Assembly: GCF_021530565.1 (NCBI RefSeq)
Contig: NZ_JAKGBI010000002.1
Location: 62,001-126,000, forward strand
Reading direction: 5' to 3'
Source: Pseudoalteromonas sp. SMS1
GTDB lineage: Bacteria; Pseudomonadota; Gammaproteobacteria; Enterobacterales; Alteromonadaceae
Length of the DNA stretch: 64,000 nt
Shown here: positions 37,066 through 47,261 of the stretch, in pieces
How positions within the stretch are numbered: the first letter of the stretch is position 1
How the letters are laid out: each line of letters opens with the position of its first letter
Notes under the pieces: model-generated
Told to the model about the DNA's origin: nothing
The model's input: the letters and a program-made list of their open reading frames with translations, nothing else
The model's database searches: none
Made by a program: the position numbers and the translations under genes

Positions 37066-37294
37066 TTATTGATCAAAAGATAGATGTTCTAGAAAGTATG
37101 CAATCATTTGCATTGCTTTTCACACTGCCGATGATACCAATTGTAAAATCAAAATGCTGCGAATATCTCACACTATTTACAATTATTATTGGTCGAACAA
37201 TCAGCATCATTTTAGTAGACTGTGTTCTACAACTTCTAGAATATTTATCAGAAGTTTACGCAAACTGAACAGCATACGACGAGAGGCCATATCA

Positions 37295-37483
37295 ATGGGT
37301 GAAGAGAAGTTAGAAACGTGGCAGATAATTTTAATTATTGTCGCCGTACTTGGCTACATTATAGGCAACATTACACTGTTGAAATACGCGACCAAATTTA
37401 ATGTGAAAGACAAATTAGACAAGCAAATAAAGCCTGATGAAGCTGAAGATAAGCAAGACACACCCCAAGACAAGAAAAACTAA
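37295..37483 (+). CDS. DUF2897 small membrane protein
   Basis: A 62-residue protein with one N-terminal membrane helix (about 9-28, WQIILIIVAVLGYIIGNI) followed by LLKYATKFNVKDKL and a charged, Asp/Lys-rich cytoplasmic tail. This matches the DUF2897 family of Vibrio and Alteromonadales. I start at ATG 37295 because GAGAGG lies eight bases upstream; the open frame extends 47 codons further without support. Function unknown. Confidence 0.75.
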   Translation: MGEEKLETWQIILIIVAVLGYIIGNITLLKYATKFNVKDKLDKQIKPDEAEDKQDTPQDKKN

Positions 37484-37516
37484 GGCAGAGACCGTAATTA
37501 TAGCGCCACTGCCTTA
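37482..37516. terminator. Possible bidirectional terminator
   Basis: Inverted repeat AAGGCAG/CTGCCTT with a loop of about 21 bases between the convergent DUF2897 and YjiH-type genes, with A/T-rich flanks. The long loop makes it a weak call. Confidence 0.4.
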
Positions 37517-37527
37517 TTTATTCATCA

Positions 37528-38901
37528 TTATCCGACTAACCAATGCGCCATCAGCGCGATCACTGGCAATGTCACAAGCGTTCTTAATATAAACACCGCA
37601 AATAATTCAAAAATATTGACCGGTATTTTACTGCCCAATAGTAACGCGCCTACTTCAGACATGTAGATCAACTGTGTCACACTCAACGCTGCGATAATAA
37701 AACGTGTCACATCACTTTCGATGCTACTTGACGCCAAAATAGAAGGGATGAACATATCTGCGAACCCTACAACGATGGTTTCTGCAGCTTTTGCTGCTTC
37801 TGGTACTTGTAGCAGTTCTAAATAAGGAATAAAAGGCTGACCCAAGTATTGGAAAATAGGCGTCTCTTCTGCAATTATCAATGCAAAGGTGCCTACCGCC
37901 ATAACCACAGGTAACACTGCAAATAACATATCCAAGGCATTACATACCCCTTCTTTAACAGTGCCACTAACGCCCGGCGCCTTGTGCGCTTTATCTAGCG
38001 CAACATCCAATGAGTGGCCAAATAGTGTCTTACCTTGAGGTACTGTCTCTGAATCTTCATTGTGAGTAGAACCATCCACATACACATTTTTCTTAAAACT
38101 CAGTGGAGGTAACCTCGGCACAATGATCGCAGCAACAATACCTGCTGCACACACAGTCAAATAAAACGGCGCAAATAAGTGTTCTAGTTTAACTTGGCCA
38201 ATAACCACCAAACAAAATGTGATGGATACCGCCGAGAATGTAGTCCCGATAATAGCGGCTTCGCGCTGTGTATAATGTTTGTCCTCATACTGGCGAGACG
38301 TCATCAATATGCCGACGCTACCGTCACCTAACCAAGAGGCAACACAGTTTACGGCGCTGCGTCCCGGAACGCCAAAAACAGGTCTCATTATTTTCGTTAA
38401 TAATGTTCCAACCAACTCTAACAGACCAAAATTAAGCAATAACGGCAGCAACAAACCGGCTAATAGGAAAACGGAGAATAAGACAGGTAAAAGATCGTGT
38501 AAAACCAAAGCCCCAGTTGCTTTAGAGTGTATAAGCTCTGGACCAACTTGGAAAAACGTCATGATGATAAACGCCATGCCAAATAGCCTAGTCACAACCC
38601 ATAACCAACTGACATCAAACAAGTGTCTGACCAAATCTACTTTCAGTAAAGGCTTGGGCTTAAACACTTTGACAACAACACTTAAAACACCAGTTATACA
38701 AACAATGGTCAATATCAGTGCATGAATAAACGGATCCGTCCAGCTTTGCAGTATTTTAGACATCTTGGCAATTGGGATCGTCATCCCCTCGCCTTCTGGA
38801 ACAGGCGTCATAAAGAGGAAAACGCCTATCAGTGATGGCACCAAAAATGCGAACCACGTTCGCCAATTCACTTGTGAAGAATGCGTTGTATCTGACATCA
38901 T
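37528..38901 (-). CDS. YjiH-family membrane protein (nucleoside-recognition/Gate domain)
   Basis: A 457-residue inner-membrane protein with about 10-11 helices and the Gate/nucleoside-recognition features of the YjiH family (SAVNCVASWLGDGSVGILMTS, KEGVCNALDMLFAVLPVVMAVG, FADMFIPSILASS). Family members are putative transporters or permeases; substrate unknown. I chose ATG 38901 with GGA ten bases upstream; an in-frame GTG at 38913 directly abuts the bamC terminator. With that terminator only 12 bases upstream, expression must come through readthrough or from a promoter within bamC. Confidence 0.85.
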   Translation of the reverse strand: MMSDTTHSSQVNWRTWFAFLVPSLIGVFLFMTPVPEGEGMTIPIAKMSKILQSWTDPFIHALILTIVCITGVLSVVVKVFKPKPLLKVDLVRHLFDVSWLWVVTRLFGMAFIIMTFFQVGPELIHSKATGALVLHDLLPVLFSVFLLAGLLLPLLLNFGLLELVGTLLTKIMRPVFGVPGRSAVNCVASWLGDGSVGILMTSRQYEDKHYTQREAAIIGTTFSAVSITFCLVVIGQVKLEHLFAPFYLTVCAAGIVAAIIVPRLPPLSFKKNVYVDGSTHNEDSETVPQGKTLFGHSLDVALDKAHKAPGVSGTVKEGVCNALDMLFAVLPVVMAVGTFALIIAEETPIFQYLGQPFIPYLELLQVPEAAKAAETIVVGFADMFIPSILASSSIESDVTRFIIAALSVTQLIYMSEVGALLLGSKIPVNIFELFAVFILRTLVTLPVIALMAHWLVG

Positions 38902-38913
38902 TTCTTTATCCAC

Positions 38914-38945
38914 AAAAAAAAAGAAAAGAGCAAATGCTCTTTTCT
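38914..38945 (-). terminator. Intrinsic terminator between bamC and the YjiH-family gene
   Basis: A 10-bp perfect stem (AGAAAAGAGC/GCTCTTTTCT, loop of 4) followed on the minus strand by a run of eight or nine T, 22 bases past the bamC stop. The T run ends right at the possible GTG start of the next gene. Confidence 0.9.
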
Positions 38946-38967
38946 GAACTACTTTAGCGGTTTGTAA

Positions 38968-40029
38968 TTATATACTTAGTCCGCGGTTTCTTAACGCTTC
39001 AACAAGCCCTTGTTGAAGTGCCTCTAAAATTGCTGCATCTAATACTTTTTGCTCAGCGTCAAACCATGTCAGTGAAGTTTGCTCGTCGTCCGTCGTACCC
39101 ACTTTAATCGTGTAGTCACCATCCGGGATAGCCAACGTCGGCGCTTCCTCACCCCAGATAGAATCCCAAACACTGTTTTCTGGCGCTGCATACCTTACAA
39201 GAACTTCATTACTGTCGTCATCAATTCTGATCACGGTGAAGTTCACTCGCTCTAAGAAATTAGAAAGCCTTTCCATTACTGTATTTCTATCTGCAAGCGT
39301 AATCAGTGCGGCGTTACCCGCTTGATCAAAGCCAAGGTCAAGCGATAAAACCCCTTGTTGCTTACGTAGTTCAACTTCCAGCAATCGATACTGGTAGTCA
39401 AATTCAGCAACGACCTCATTAATAGCGCGCACTTCAAGTTGTTGTTGCAATAAATCATTCAGTGGCACTTCATCGCTTTCATAGCCAACCAGTTTTGCCT
39501 GTAAAGAAGCAGTTCTTTGGTGCTCCTTTTGAGACAAGGTAAATTCGAAACGCTGCTTTGAAATCTCTTTTTCTGTTTCCCAAAACCAGCTTTCTTCAGT
39601 TTGGAACAATGAATACCAACCTGTTGTTAATGTTCCTTGATTACGGTTATCTTCACTGATATTGGTTTCGTGATTCGAAAGTACGCTTTCTACCGCTCGC
39701 CAGATAAACTTATCTAGATGTTCAATACCATCATTTTTGTCAAAATAGATGCGTGCAACATCTTCTTTGTCTTCAGCCCAGCTACCTTTTGCAAGCGTCA
39801 ACACCTGCTGTGGTGGGCGATAGCTTTTCGCTTTCTGATCATTGTCATAGGTAGCAACACTCATTTTAAACTCTTGGTCTTGATAAGGTTGCTCAAGATC
39901 TGCTGGAACTTGCACAGCTTCGTGAACTCGATAGTTTTTCTTTTGATGAGCGTCGTTGGTGAAAACACTACAACCTGATAAACCAAGTACAACGCCTAAC
40001 GTTAGCGCTTTAGGGACCCAATACTGCAC
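38968..40029 (-). CDS. bamC: Outer-membrane assembly lipoprotein BamC
   Basis: A 353-residue lipoprotein of the BAM complex. It starts at GTG 40029, with AAGGAG eight bases upstream. The lipobox is LSGC (Cys 20), followed by the unstructured N-terminal segment that contacts BamD in E. coli (DLEQPYQDQEF) and two helix-grip domains (about 100-220 and 235-350; VARIYFDKNDGIEHLDKF, RRLSNFLERVNF-like). In E. coli bamC follows dapA; here dapA is absent and bamC has its own upstream region facing gcvR. Confidence 0.92.
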   Translation of the reverse strand: MQYWVPKALTLGVVLGLSGCSVFTNDAHQKKNYRVHEAVQVPADLEQPYQDQEFKMSVATYDNDQKAKSYRPPQQVLTLAKGSWAEDKEDVARIYFDKNDGIEHLDKFIWRAVESVLSNHETNISEDNRNQGTLTTGWYSLFQTEESWFWETEKEISKQRFEFTLSQKEHQRTASLQAKLVGYESDEVPLNDLLQQQLEVRAINEVVAEFDYQYRLLEVELRKQQGVLSLDLGFDQAGNAALITLADRNTVMERLSNFLERVNFTVIRIDDDSNEVLVRYAAPENSVWDSIWGEEAPTLAIPDGDYTIKVGTTDDEQTSLTWFDAEQKVLDAAILEALQQGLVEALRNRGLSI

Positions 40030-40340
40030 TAATAAAACTCCTTAGCAAACCCATTGTATAATTATTCTTTCACTTAAGATTAAGGAATGCTGAAATGGTT
40101 CACTGCCAAACGTAATAATTTTTACTTTCACAGTGACAGATAAATTTCGAAAAAATTTGCACTATGTTACTTGGCAAACCTTGCAAACACAAGAATTGAG
40201 CGGCTGAATTGTCTTGTCGTCTTTTTCTAGACATGTCTGGGCGGTGGGACTCGCAGTTAAACTGTGATAGTATTCGCCTTCATATAACTAAAAATCAGTC
40301 TCCAAAACTCAATTTGGCAAGGGCTCACTAGGATGTCGGA
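40030..40340. promoter_or_regulatory. Divergent promoter region between bamC and gcvR
   Basis: This 311-base gap has no gene. Toward bamC, TATACA on the minus strand at 40055-40060, with TTAATC 17 bases upstream, is a possible promoter (start near 40048). Toward gcvR I see no clear consensus; CAGTTAAACTG near 40255 is a small palindrome. The absence of dapA here is notable. Confidence 0.4.
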
Positions 40341-40874
40341 ATGACTACTTTTACTTCACACCAACTTGTTTTAACTGCTATCGGGGAAGATAGATCCGGT
40401 ATAGTCAGCGAACTCACCCAGTTAGTGAGTGAATGTAACTGCAACATCATTGATAGCCGAATTGCAATTTTAGGTAACGAATTTACTTTTATCATGTTGC
40501 TATCCGGCGATATGGCCGCAATTAGTCGTGTTGAGCACACGCTCCCAGTCAAAAGTGTAGAACTAGGTCTACTGACGATGATGAAACGTACATCAAGTCA
40601 CACTGAAAGTGAATATGGTGCTGGGTACACTTTGGAATACTCAGGGATAGACACTCAAGGGACACTTAGTCGAGTGACACGCTTTTTTGCAGAGCAAAAT
40701 ATGAGTATTTGCTCATTAAAATCAGATACCTATGAAGAGCAAGGCGAGATGCATATGAACTGTCTTCTGGAGTTTAATACGCCTTGCGAATTAGACTTTG
40801 ATAAATTTAAAGAAAAGTTTGAAGCACTGTCTGGTATTTCAAACGTACACTATGTTTTCAGACGCATTCGCTAA
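40341..40874 (+). CDS. gcvR: Glycine cleavage system transcriptional repressor GcvR
   Basis: A 177-residue protein with two ACT domains (about 6-80 and 95-170). In E. coli GcvR binds GcvA in response to glycine and represses the glycine cleavage operon. The N-terminal LTAIGEDRSGIVSELTQLVSE and second-domain ARV-type GTLSRVTRFFAEQNMSI segments fit. The downstream bcp follows after 9 bases, as in E. coli gcvR-bcp. Confidence 0.93.
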   Translation: MTTFTSHQLVLTAIGEDRSGIVSELTQLVSECNCNIIDSRIAILGNEFTFIMLLSGDMAAISRVEHTLPVKSVELGLLTMMKRTSSHTESEYGAGYTLEYSGIDTQGTLSRVTRFFAEQNMSICSLKSDTYEEQGEMHMNCLLEFNTPCELDFDKFKEKFEALSGISNVHYVFRRIR

Positions 40875-40883
40875 GGATCATAA

Positions 40884-41357
40884 ATGAACACATTACAAGC
40901 AGGTGATAACGCACCTAGTTTTAAACTTGAAAATCAAAATGGTGAAACGGTAGAACTGAGTAAACTGCTCGGCGACAATCAGGTACTGGTCTACTTTTAC
41001 CCGAAAGCGCTCACACCTGGATGTACCGTTCAAGCAGAGCAACTGCGCGACCACAAGGCGCAGCTCGCCCAGCATAATACCGTTGCTGTTGGTATCAGCC
41101 CAGATCCGGTCAAAAAGTTAAAGAACTTCGAGACTAAAAAAGAATTAAACTTTGACTTACTCTCAGATGAAGACCACGCAATTGCAGATGCCTTTGGTGT
41201 TTGGGGCTTAAAGAAGTTCATGGGTAAAGAATATGATGGCATTCATCGCATCAGTTTTTTAGTTGGACAAGATGGTAAAGTCAAACACGTATTCAATAAG
41301 TTTAAAACCAAAGAGCATCATCAAGTCGTTATCGACTACCTCGCAGAACAAGCATAA
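40884..41357 (+). CDS. bcp: Bcp/PrxQ-type peroxiredoxin, one-cysteine form
   Basis: A 157-residue thiol peroxidase that reduces hydrogen peroxide and organic hydroperoxides. The peroxidatic cysteine C48 lies in YFYPKALTPGCTVQAE. It is the only cysteine in the protein: the resolving cysteine, found five residues later in E. coli Bcp (TVQAC), is glutamate here. It should therefore depend on an external thiol for recycling. It is co-directional with gcvR (9-base gap) and followed by a strong terminator. Confidence 0.95.
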   Translation: MNTLQAGDNAPSFKLENQNGETVELSKLLGDNQVLVYFYPKALTPGCTVQAEQLRDHKAQLAQHNTVAVGISPDPVKKLKNFETKKELNFDLLSDEDHAIADAFGVWGLKKFMGKEYDGIHRISFLVGQDGKVKHVFNKFKTKEHHQVVIDYLAEQA

Positions 41358-41360
41358 TAA

Positions 41361-41390
41361 AAAAACCCCAGCTATCACGCTGGGGTTTTT
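41361..41390. terminator. Bidirectional intrinsic terminator between bcp and pdxJ
   Basis: A 12-bp perfect stem (AAAAACCCCAGC/GCTGGGGTTTTT, loop of 6) between convergent genes. Confidence 0.93.
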
Positions 41391-41409
41391 TTATTGAACA
41401 GTTACATGC

Positions 41410-42144
41410 TTAAGCTTGACGCGCTTCAAGCATCAAGCGCTTCATATCTCTCACTGCTTTTTCTAAGCCGTCAATTGCCGCACGCGCGATAATGGCATGA
41501 CCAATGTTGAGTTCATAAATCTCTGGCATCTCAGCAATTGGCTTGATGTTGTGATAATGCAGGCCATGCCCAGCATTGACAACAATACCTATACCATGTG
41601 CATACTGAACCCCTTCACGAATACGCTCTAACTCCGCTTTTTGCGCATCATCAGACTGAGCATCTGCATAGGCGCCGGTATGAATTTCAATGTATGGCGC
41701 CCCTGTTGCTTTTGCCGCATCGATCTGTGCCTTATCCGCATCAATGAATAGAGACACTTTGATACCCGCATCAGCGAGCTTCTGAACAGCTTCGGTTACT
41801 TTTTGCTGATTACCTGCCACATCTAAGCCACCTTCCGTTGTGAGCTCTTCTCGCTTTTCAGGGACAAGGCAAACATACTCAGGCTTCACCTCACACGCGA
41901 TATCCAACATCTCATCAGTCACTGCAATCTCTAAATTCATGCGTGTCTGAATTGTTTTAGCCATCACATATACATCTCTGTCTTGAATGTGGCGGCGATC
42001 TTCACGCAAATGAATTGTAATGCCATCTGCCCCAGCATGTTCTGCAACCGCGGCTGCATGTGCAGGATCTGGGTAGCTAGTGCCACGGGCTTGTCTCAAT
42101 GTAGCAATATGGTCTACGTTAACACCCAACAAAATATCTTTCAT
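41410..42144 (-). CDS. pdxJ: Pyridoxine 5'-phosphate synthase
   Basis: A 244-residue TIM-barrel enzyme that condenses 1-deoxyxylulose 5-phosphate with 3-amino-2-oxopropyl phosphate to form pyridoxine phosphate. The N-terminal [22 protein letters not shown] and [17 protein letters not shown], and the late [14 protein letters not shown] [11 protein letters not shown], are diagnostic. It follows recO by four bases, as in E. coli recO-pdxJ. Confidence 0.98.
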   Translation of the reverse strand: MKDILLGVNVDHIATLRQARGTSYPDPAHAAAVAEHAGADGITIHLREDRRHIQDRDVYVMAKTIQTRMNLEIAVTDEMLDIACEVKPEYVCLVPEKREELTTEGGLDVAGNQQKVTEAVQKLADAGIKVSLFIDADKAQIDAAKATGAPYIEIHTGAYADAQSDDAQKAELERIREGVQYAHGIGIVVNAGHGLHYHNIKPIAEMPEIYELNIGHAIIARAAIDGLEKAVRDMKRLMLEARQA

Positions 42145-42148
42145 TGTT

Positions 42149-42886
42149 CTACCTTGGTTGAAATAGTTCTCTGCTTTTTAGCGGCTTACTTCCAAGCAGT
42201 GGTTTTAATAAATAACGGCTCAGTGCTTTAGCCTGTCTTCTTGCGGTGTCCGTTTGGTACTCGCCCTGAGCAATAGACAAGAGTGTATTGCCAGAAAAGC
42301 TGCGTTGAATATCCTCACTTGGACAAAAACCCACTTCCCTTACAAATTGATAGTAACGAGACGCTTCAATCGGGTCGCCAAACGCATCGTACTCAAACTC
42401 GATGCCAAAGCCCAATTCACACAGCAGTTGAAATTCATAATTACGAAGTATGAGCTCGATCCGTTCACTGACAGAAGCCTTATCATGTGCATTGGATTTT
42501 ATCATCGTTTGATTGGCTGTAAATAATTGTTTTAGATGAGTTTGATACAGCTCGAATGCATGGTCTAAAGGTTCATTAGTTGGGATGACCCGGTGCGACA
42601 GTTCATTCAAGTAGAAGCTGCAATAGAGATGTATCCCTTTGAACATAAGCGGGGGAGATTGGATCTCAAAGTCGTTGAGGTATTTTAAGTCGTACTTGCC
42701 AGCATATCTAACTAGCAAGCACGTAAAAGGTTGCAAAGACCCATTTTGTCTCAGTGCACTTTTTCCTTTGATGCGGGCCACCATGGAGAGCTGCCCGATG
42801 CCCTCGACTAGCATATTGAGCATCACTTGCGAGTCCCGATAAGGTCGCCGATGCAGCAAATATGCCTGCCGAAAGTCACTGTCCAA
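42149..42886 (-). CDS. recO: DNA repair protein RecO
   Basis: A 245-residue mediator of RecFOR recombination repair that loads RecA onto SSB-coated DNA. The N-terminal OB-fold part begins [20 protein letters not shown] and [13 protein letters not shown]; the helical middle contains [11 protein letters not shown]. The zinc-binding cysteines seen in some RecO proteins are absent, as usual in gammaproteobacteria. It is in the era-recO-pdxJ run, with only one base boundary after era. Confidence 0.96.
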   Translation of the reverse strand: MDSDFRQAYLLHRRPYRDSQVMLNMLVEGIGQLSMVARIKGKSALRQNGSLQPFTCLLVRYAGKYDLKYLNDFEIQSPPLMFKGIHLYCSFYLNELSHRVIPTNEPLDHAFELYQTHLKQLFTANQTMIKSNAHDKASVSERIELILRNYEFQLLCELGFGIEFEYDAFGDPIEASRYYQFVREVGFCPSEDIQRSFSGNTLLSIAQGEYQTDTARRQAKALSRYLLKPLLGSKPLKSRELFQPR

Positions 42887-43786
42887 TCAGTCTTCTCCGT
42901 AGCCTAAGCTGCGAAGTGCACGTTCATCATCAGCCCAACCTGACTTCACTTTAACCCAAAGTTCTAGGAAGACTTTATTATCAAGCATATCTTCAAGATC
43001 TTTTCTGGCTTCTCGGCCAATCACTTTGAGCTTTTCGCCCTTGTTACCGATCACCATGCGTTTTTGTGACTGTCGTTCAACTAATATCAACGCGTTGATT
43101 TGCCAAACACCATTGTCTTGCCACTTAAATTGTTCAATCTCGACCGTTACCGAGTAAGGCAACTCGTCGCCCATAAAGCGCATGAGTTTTTCACGAACAA
43201 TTTCTGCGGCTAAAAAGCGCATAGAGCGATCGGTGACATAATCGTCTGGAAAATAAAATTCGCATTCCGGTAAGCGGTTTTTAACTTCCTCTTTGACCAT
43301 GTCGATATTCTTACCAATTTTGGCAGAAACCGGCACAATACCAATGAATTCATGCTGTTCACTAAGCCATTGCATATGGTGCAAGATAGCCTCTTTGTCT
43401 TTAACCTGGTCACTTTTATTCATTACAACCAAGACTGGACGACCGCTTTCTTTAACCTTGTTCAGCACCATCTCGTCGTCTTGATTCCACAGAGTGCCCT
43501 CGACAACGAAAATAATCAGCTCTACATCACCGATTGAGCTGCTTGCAGCTCTATTCATAAGCCGGTTAATCGCACGCTTTTCTTCAATGTGCAATCCAGG
43601 TGTATCCACATAGACAGCCTGATAGTTGTCTTCGGTATGGATCCCCATTATACGGTGTCTGGTCGTTTGAGGCTTGCGCGAAGTGATACTCACTTTCTGT
43701 TCAACAATTTTGTTCAACAGCGTTGATTTACCGACATTTGGGCGACCAACAATGGCCACCATGCCGCAATGGGTATTAGGAGTCAT
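42887..43786 (-). CDS. era: GTPase Era
   Basis: A 299-residue essential GTPase acting in 30S maturation. G-motifs are visible: GRPNVGKST (about 14-22), T in the switch [12 protein letters not shown] (about 61-64), and NKSD (about 122-125). The C-terminal KH domain contains [21 protein letters not shown]. It overlaps rnc by 11 bases, the conserved rnc-era arrangement. Confidence 0.98.
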   Translation of the reverse strand: MTPNTHCGMVAIVGRPNVGKSTLLNKIVEQKVSITSRKPQTTRHRIMGIHTEDNYQAVYVDTPGLHIEEKRAINRLMNRAASSSIGDVELIIFVVEGTLWNQDDEMVLNKVKESGRPVLVVMNKSDQVKDKEAILHHMQWLSEQHEFIGIVPVSAKIGKNIDMVKEEVKNRLPECEFYFPDDYVTDRSMRFLAAEIVREKLMRFMGDELPYSVTVEIEQFKWQDNGVWQINALILVERQSQKRMVIGNKGEKLKVIGREARKDLEDMLDNKVFLELWVKVKSGWADDERALRSLGYGED

Positions 43787-44453
43787 CTTTTAAAATCTTC
43801 AATGCTTGTTCAGCGGCTTTTTGCTCAGCTTTGCGACGTGAGCTACCGACAGAGATAATACTATCCATCCCTTTAACAGAGCACTCAACCGTGAATGTCT
43901 GATTGTGTGCCTGGCCTTTTGTATCAATGACTTGATAAGCAGGTAAAGGCAGCTTACGTGCTTGCAAATACTCTTGTAGCAATGTCTTCGGATCTTTCTG
44001 ATTATGACCTGGTGAAATTGCCTCTAAACGGCTGTGATACCATTTTAATACAAGCGTCTTACAGGTCTCGATGTCTGAATCCAAAAACACCGCGCCAATA
44101 ATCGCTTCCACAGCATCAGCCAAAGTAGACTCTCGGCGATAGCCGCCACTTTTGAGCTCACCGGGACCTAAGCGTAAGTAGTCACCCAATCCAAATTCAA
44201 CACCAAACTCAGCCAGTGTTTGACCTCGAACCAGCGTCGAGCGCATGCGGCTCAGGTCACCTTCTCGCGCTTTTGGAAACTTGTGATACAACGCGTCAGC
44301 TATGACAAAGCTTAAAATAGAATCGCCTAGAAATTCTAGGCGCTCGTTATGTTGACCTTTATGGCTACGATGCGTCATGGCCTGCTCTAGCAAGCCCTGA
44401 TCTGCAAAATCGTAGCCGATTTTTTTATATAATTCTGTGACGTTCTTTTTCAT
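43776..44453 (-). CDS. rnc: Ribonuclease III
   Basis: A 225-residue dsRNA-specific endonuclease that processes rRNA precursors and many mRNAs. The catalytic signature is [20 protein letters not shown] (about 36-55), with the second acidic cluster [16 protein letters not shown]; the C-terminal dsRNA-binding domain (about 155-223) starts [11 protein letters not shown]. Two bases separate it from lepB. Confidence 0.98.
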   Translation of the reverse strand: MKKNVTELYKKIGYDFADQGLLEQAMTHRSHKGQHNERLEFLGDSILSFVIADALYHKFPKAREGDLSRMRSTLVRGQTLAEFGVEFGLGDYLRLGPGELKSGGYRRESTLADAVEAIIGAVFLDSDIETCKTLVLKWYHSRLEAISPGHNQKDPKTLLQEYLQARKLPLPAYQVIDTKGQAHNQTFTVECSVKGMDSIISVGSSRRKAEQKAAEQALKILKDDS

Positions 44454-44455
44454 TG

Positions 44456-45391
44456 TTACTGAATATTACCTAGGCGCTCAAAGCGAACCCCTGTTGGAAC
44501 CCAGCTTGGCAACAAGCTATCTGGGCCATTCTCAAAATCAAAACTCATCCAGATGAATACAGCTTTACCTACTAAGTTCTCTTTAGGAACAAAGCCCCAC
44601 ATACGGCTGTCTTGGCTATTGTTTCGGTTATCGCCCATGGCGAAGTAGCTGTTTTCTGGTACGACCCATTCGTCTCGGCGTGTTCCAGCTTGCTGGTAAT
44701 AACGCTCTGACAATTCTAAAGCTTTCGGATTAATTAAAATGTCGTGTTCAACATCTGGTAAAGATTCTGTCAAACGTACTAGTGGCATGGAGCCTTGCTT
44801 AAACTCATCGCGATTAACAATTTCTACGTCAATCTTATTGAATTCACCACACACCAACCCATCTCGGTTTTGCTCACCCTCTTCACACTTTGGATTAATG
44901 AAAAGTTGGCGATTGCGATACACAATGCGGTCGCCTGGTAAACCGACAATACGCTTGATAAAGTCAATACGCTCGTCCAAAGGATACTTAAATACAGCGA
45001 TATCACCACGTTTGGGGTCTTCAACATCGACAAGCTGAGAACGCCAAACGGGATCTTTAATACCATATGCGTATTTTTGAACGAGGATGAAGTCTCCATC
45101 CAATAACGTTGGCATCATTGAACCTGACGGAATTTGAAAAGGTTCGAAGATAAACGATCTAAATACTGTGATCGCCGCAATCATTGGAAAAATAGACTTC
45201 GCACTATCAGTTATGGCAGGCACCGGCGCAATCTGATCAATGACATCTTGATCCAAAGGCTGCTCTGAAGCACCTTGGGCAAGCGCAATACGCTCTTTAC
45301 GCTTTGGCGCATAAACTAAGTGATCTATCAACCAGATCAGGCCCGATCCCAAAGTTAACAGCACGAGAAAGACCGAAAAATAACCTGCCAT
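44456..45391 (-). CDS. lepB: Signal peptidase I
   Basis: A 311-residue inner-membrane protease that cleaves signal peptides of exported proteins. There are two N-terminal membrane segments (about 3-22 and 65-82). The catalytic serine is S91 in [10 protein letters not shown] and the general base lysine is K146 in [12 protein letters not shown]; the later [14 protein letters not shown] is also conserved. It follows lepA by 15 bases and precedes rnc by 2, forming a conserved operon. Confidence 0.97.
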   Translation of the reverse strand: MAGYFSVFLVLLTLGSGLIWLIDHLVYAPKRKERIALAQGASEQPLDQDVIDQIAPVPAITDSAKSIFPMIAAITVFRSFIFEPFQIPSGSMMPTLLDGDFILVQKYAYGIKDPVWRSQLVDVEDPKRGDIAVFKYPLDERIDFIKRIVGLPGDRIVYRNRQLFINPKCEEGEQNRDGLVCGEFNKIDVEIVNRDEFKQGSMPLVRLTESLPDVEHDILINPKALELSERYYQQAGTRRDEWVVPENSYFAMGDNRNNSQDSRMWGFVPKENLVGKAVFIWMSFDFENGPDSLLPSWVPTGVRFERLGNIQ

Positions 45392-45406
45392 AAATAATAA
45401 TTCCTG

Positions 45407-47194
45407 TTACTTACCTACTTTTAATATCGCAAGGAACGCATCTTGAGGTACTTCAACATTACCTAGCTGTTTCATACGTTTCTTACCTTCTTTTTGCTTC
45501 TGCAAGAGCTTCTTCTTACGACTCACGTCACCACCATAACACTTGGCGATTACGTTTTTACGTAACTGTTTAACGGTAGTACGTGCAATAACATGATTAC
45601 CAATTGCAGCTTGAATAGCAATATCAAACATTTGTCTTGGTATAAGCTCTTTTAACGCTTCTGCCAATTGACGGCCACGGCTCTGAGAGTTATCGCGGTG
45701 CACGATGATCGCCAAAGCGTCGACTCTATCACCGTTAATCAGAATGTCACAGCGTACCATGTCAGATACTTGGAAACGCTTGAAGTTATAATCTAATGAT
45801 GCAAAACCACGACTAGTCGATTTCAATTTATCAAAGAAATCCATTACCACTTCAGCCATAGGTAATTCATAAGTGACGGCAACCTGATTACCATGGTAAC
45901 TCATCTTCGTCTGCATACCGCGTTTCTCAACACACAAGGTGATGACATTACCAAGATACTCCTGAGGTACAAGAATATTTGCTTCAACGATTGGCTCGCG
46001 AATTTCAATAATGTCATTAACCGGTGGTAAATCAGACGGGTTATCGATTTGAATAACACCATCTTTGGTTTCTACTTCATAGACCACGGTTGGCGCAGTG
46101 GTGATAAGGTCCATGTCATATTCACGCTCTAGACGCTCTTGGATGATCTCCATGTGCAGCATACCTAAGAAGCCACAGCGGAAACCAAAGCCCAGTGCCG
46201 TAGAGTTTTCAGGCTCGAAGAACAAAGATGCGTCGTTCAAGCTCAGTTTATTCAGTGCATCACGGAAGTTTTCATAATCATCTGAAGAAATCGGGAACAT
46301 ACCTGCATAAACTTGCGGCTTCACTTTCTGGAAGCCCGGCAGTGTTTCTTCTGCTGGCGTTTTTGCAAGGGTTATCGTATCACCAACTGGTGCACCATGG
46401 ATGTCTTTAATACCTGCGATGATAAAGCCAACTTCACCACTCGTTAGTACACCCGTGTCGGTTTGCTTAGGCGTGAAAATACCAATTTTATCTACGATAT
46501 GAACTTGATCCGTAGACATAATTTTGATTTTTTCACCTTTACGTAGTTGACCGTGCTTAATGCGCACAAGTGATACAACCCCTTGGTAAGGGTCAAACCA
46601 TGAGTCGATGATCAAAGCTTGTAGAGGTTTATTCACATCGCCCTCTGGCGGTGGGATCTCCTTTACAATCTCTTCAAGAACGGCATCAATACCAATACCG
46701 GTCTTCGCACTACACTGAACCGCTTCTAGCGCATCAATACCGACAATTTCTTCGATTTCTTCTGCAACACGCAGAGGATCAGCCTGTGGTAAGTCAATCT
46801 TATTCAGAATTGGAACGACTTCTAAGTCCATTTCAATTGCTGTGTAACAGTTAGCAAGTGTTTGTGCCTCTACCCCTTGACCGGCATCGACAACTAATAA
46901 TGCACCTTCACAGGCAGCCAAAGAACGGGATACTTCATAAGTGAAGTCAACGTGTCCTGGTGTGTCGATAAAGTTTAACTGATAAGTTTCGCCATCTTGG
47001 GCTTTATAGTTCAGGGTGACACTTTGCGCCTTGATCGTAATACCACGCTCACGCTCAAGCTCCATTGAATCCAGTACTTGCTGCTGCATTTCGCGGTCTG
47101 ACAAGCCACCGCATACCTGGATTAAGCGGTCCGAAAGTGTCGATTTTCCATGATCTATATGGGCTATAATTGAAAAGTTACGGATATGCTTCAT
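45407..47194 (-). CDS. lepA: Elongation factor 4 (LepA)
   Basis: A 595-residue ribosome-bound translational GTPase that assists translation or assembly under stress. The G1 box is AHIDHGKST (about 10-18), followed by DTPGHVDF and NKIDLP; the unique C-terminal domain ends [25 protein letters not shown] (shown here as [13 protein letters not shown]). Length is normal. It leads into lepB, while rseC lies 67 bases upstream. Confidence 0.98.
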   Translation of the reverse strand: MKHIRNFSIIAHIDHGKSTLSDRLIQVCGGLSDREMQQQVLDSMELERERGITIKAQSVTLNYKAQDGETYQLNFIDTPGHVDFTYEVSRSLAACEGALLVVDAGQGVEAQTLANCYTAIEMDLEVVPILNKIDLPQADPLRVAEEIEEIVGIDALEAVQCSAKTGIGIDAVLEEIVKEIPPPEGDVNKPLQALIIDSWFDPYQGVVSLVRIKHGQLRKGEKIKIMSTDQVHIVDKIGIFTPKQTDTGVLTSGEVGFIIAGIKDIHGAPVGDTITLAKTPAEETLPGFQKVKPQVYAGMFPISSDDYENFRDALNKLSLNDASLFFEPENSTALGFGFRCGFLGMLHMEIIQERLEREYDMDLITTAPTVVYEVETKDGVIQIDNPSDLPPVNDIIEIREPIVEANILVPQEYLGNVITLCVEKRGMQTKMSYHGNQVAVTYELPMAEVVMDFFDKLKSTSRGFASLDYNFKRFQVSDMVRCDILINGDRVDALAIIVHRDNSQSRGRQLAEALKELIPRQMFDIAIQAAIGNHVIARTTVKQLRKNVIAKCYGGDVSRKKKLLQKQKEGKKRMKQLGNVEVPQDAFLAILKVGK

Positions 47195-47261
47195 ATACTG
47201 GATTCTAAACTTCTGTTATTCACAAATAGAGATTAAACGCCGATTTTACAATTTATTTGAG

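Noticed and set aside
38279..38725. Plus-strand frame of 148 codons within the YjiH-family gene
   Set aside because: Antisense of membrane-helix codons; the minus-strand protein has clear family features.
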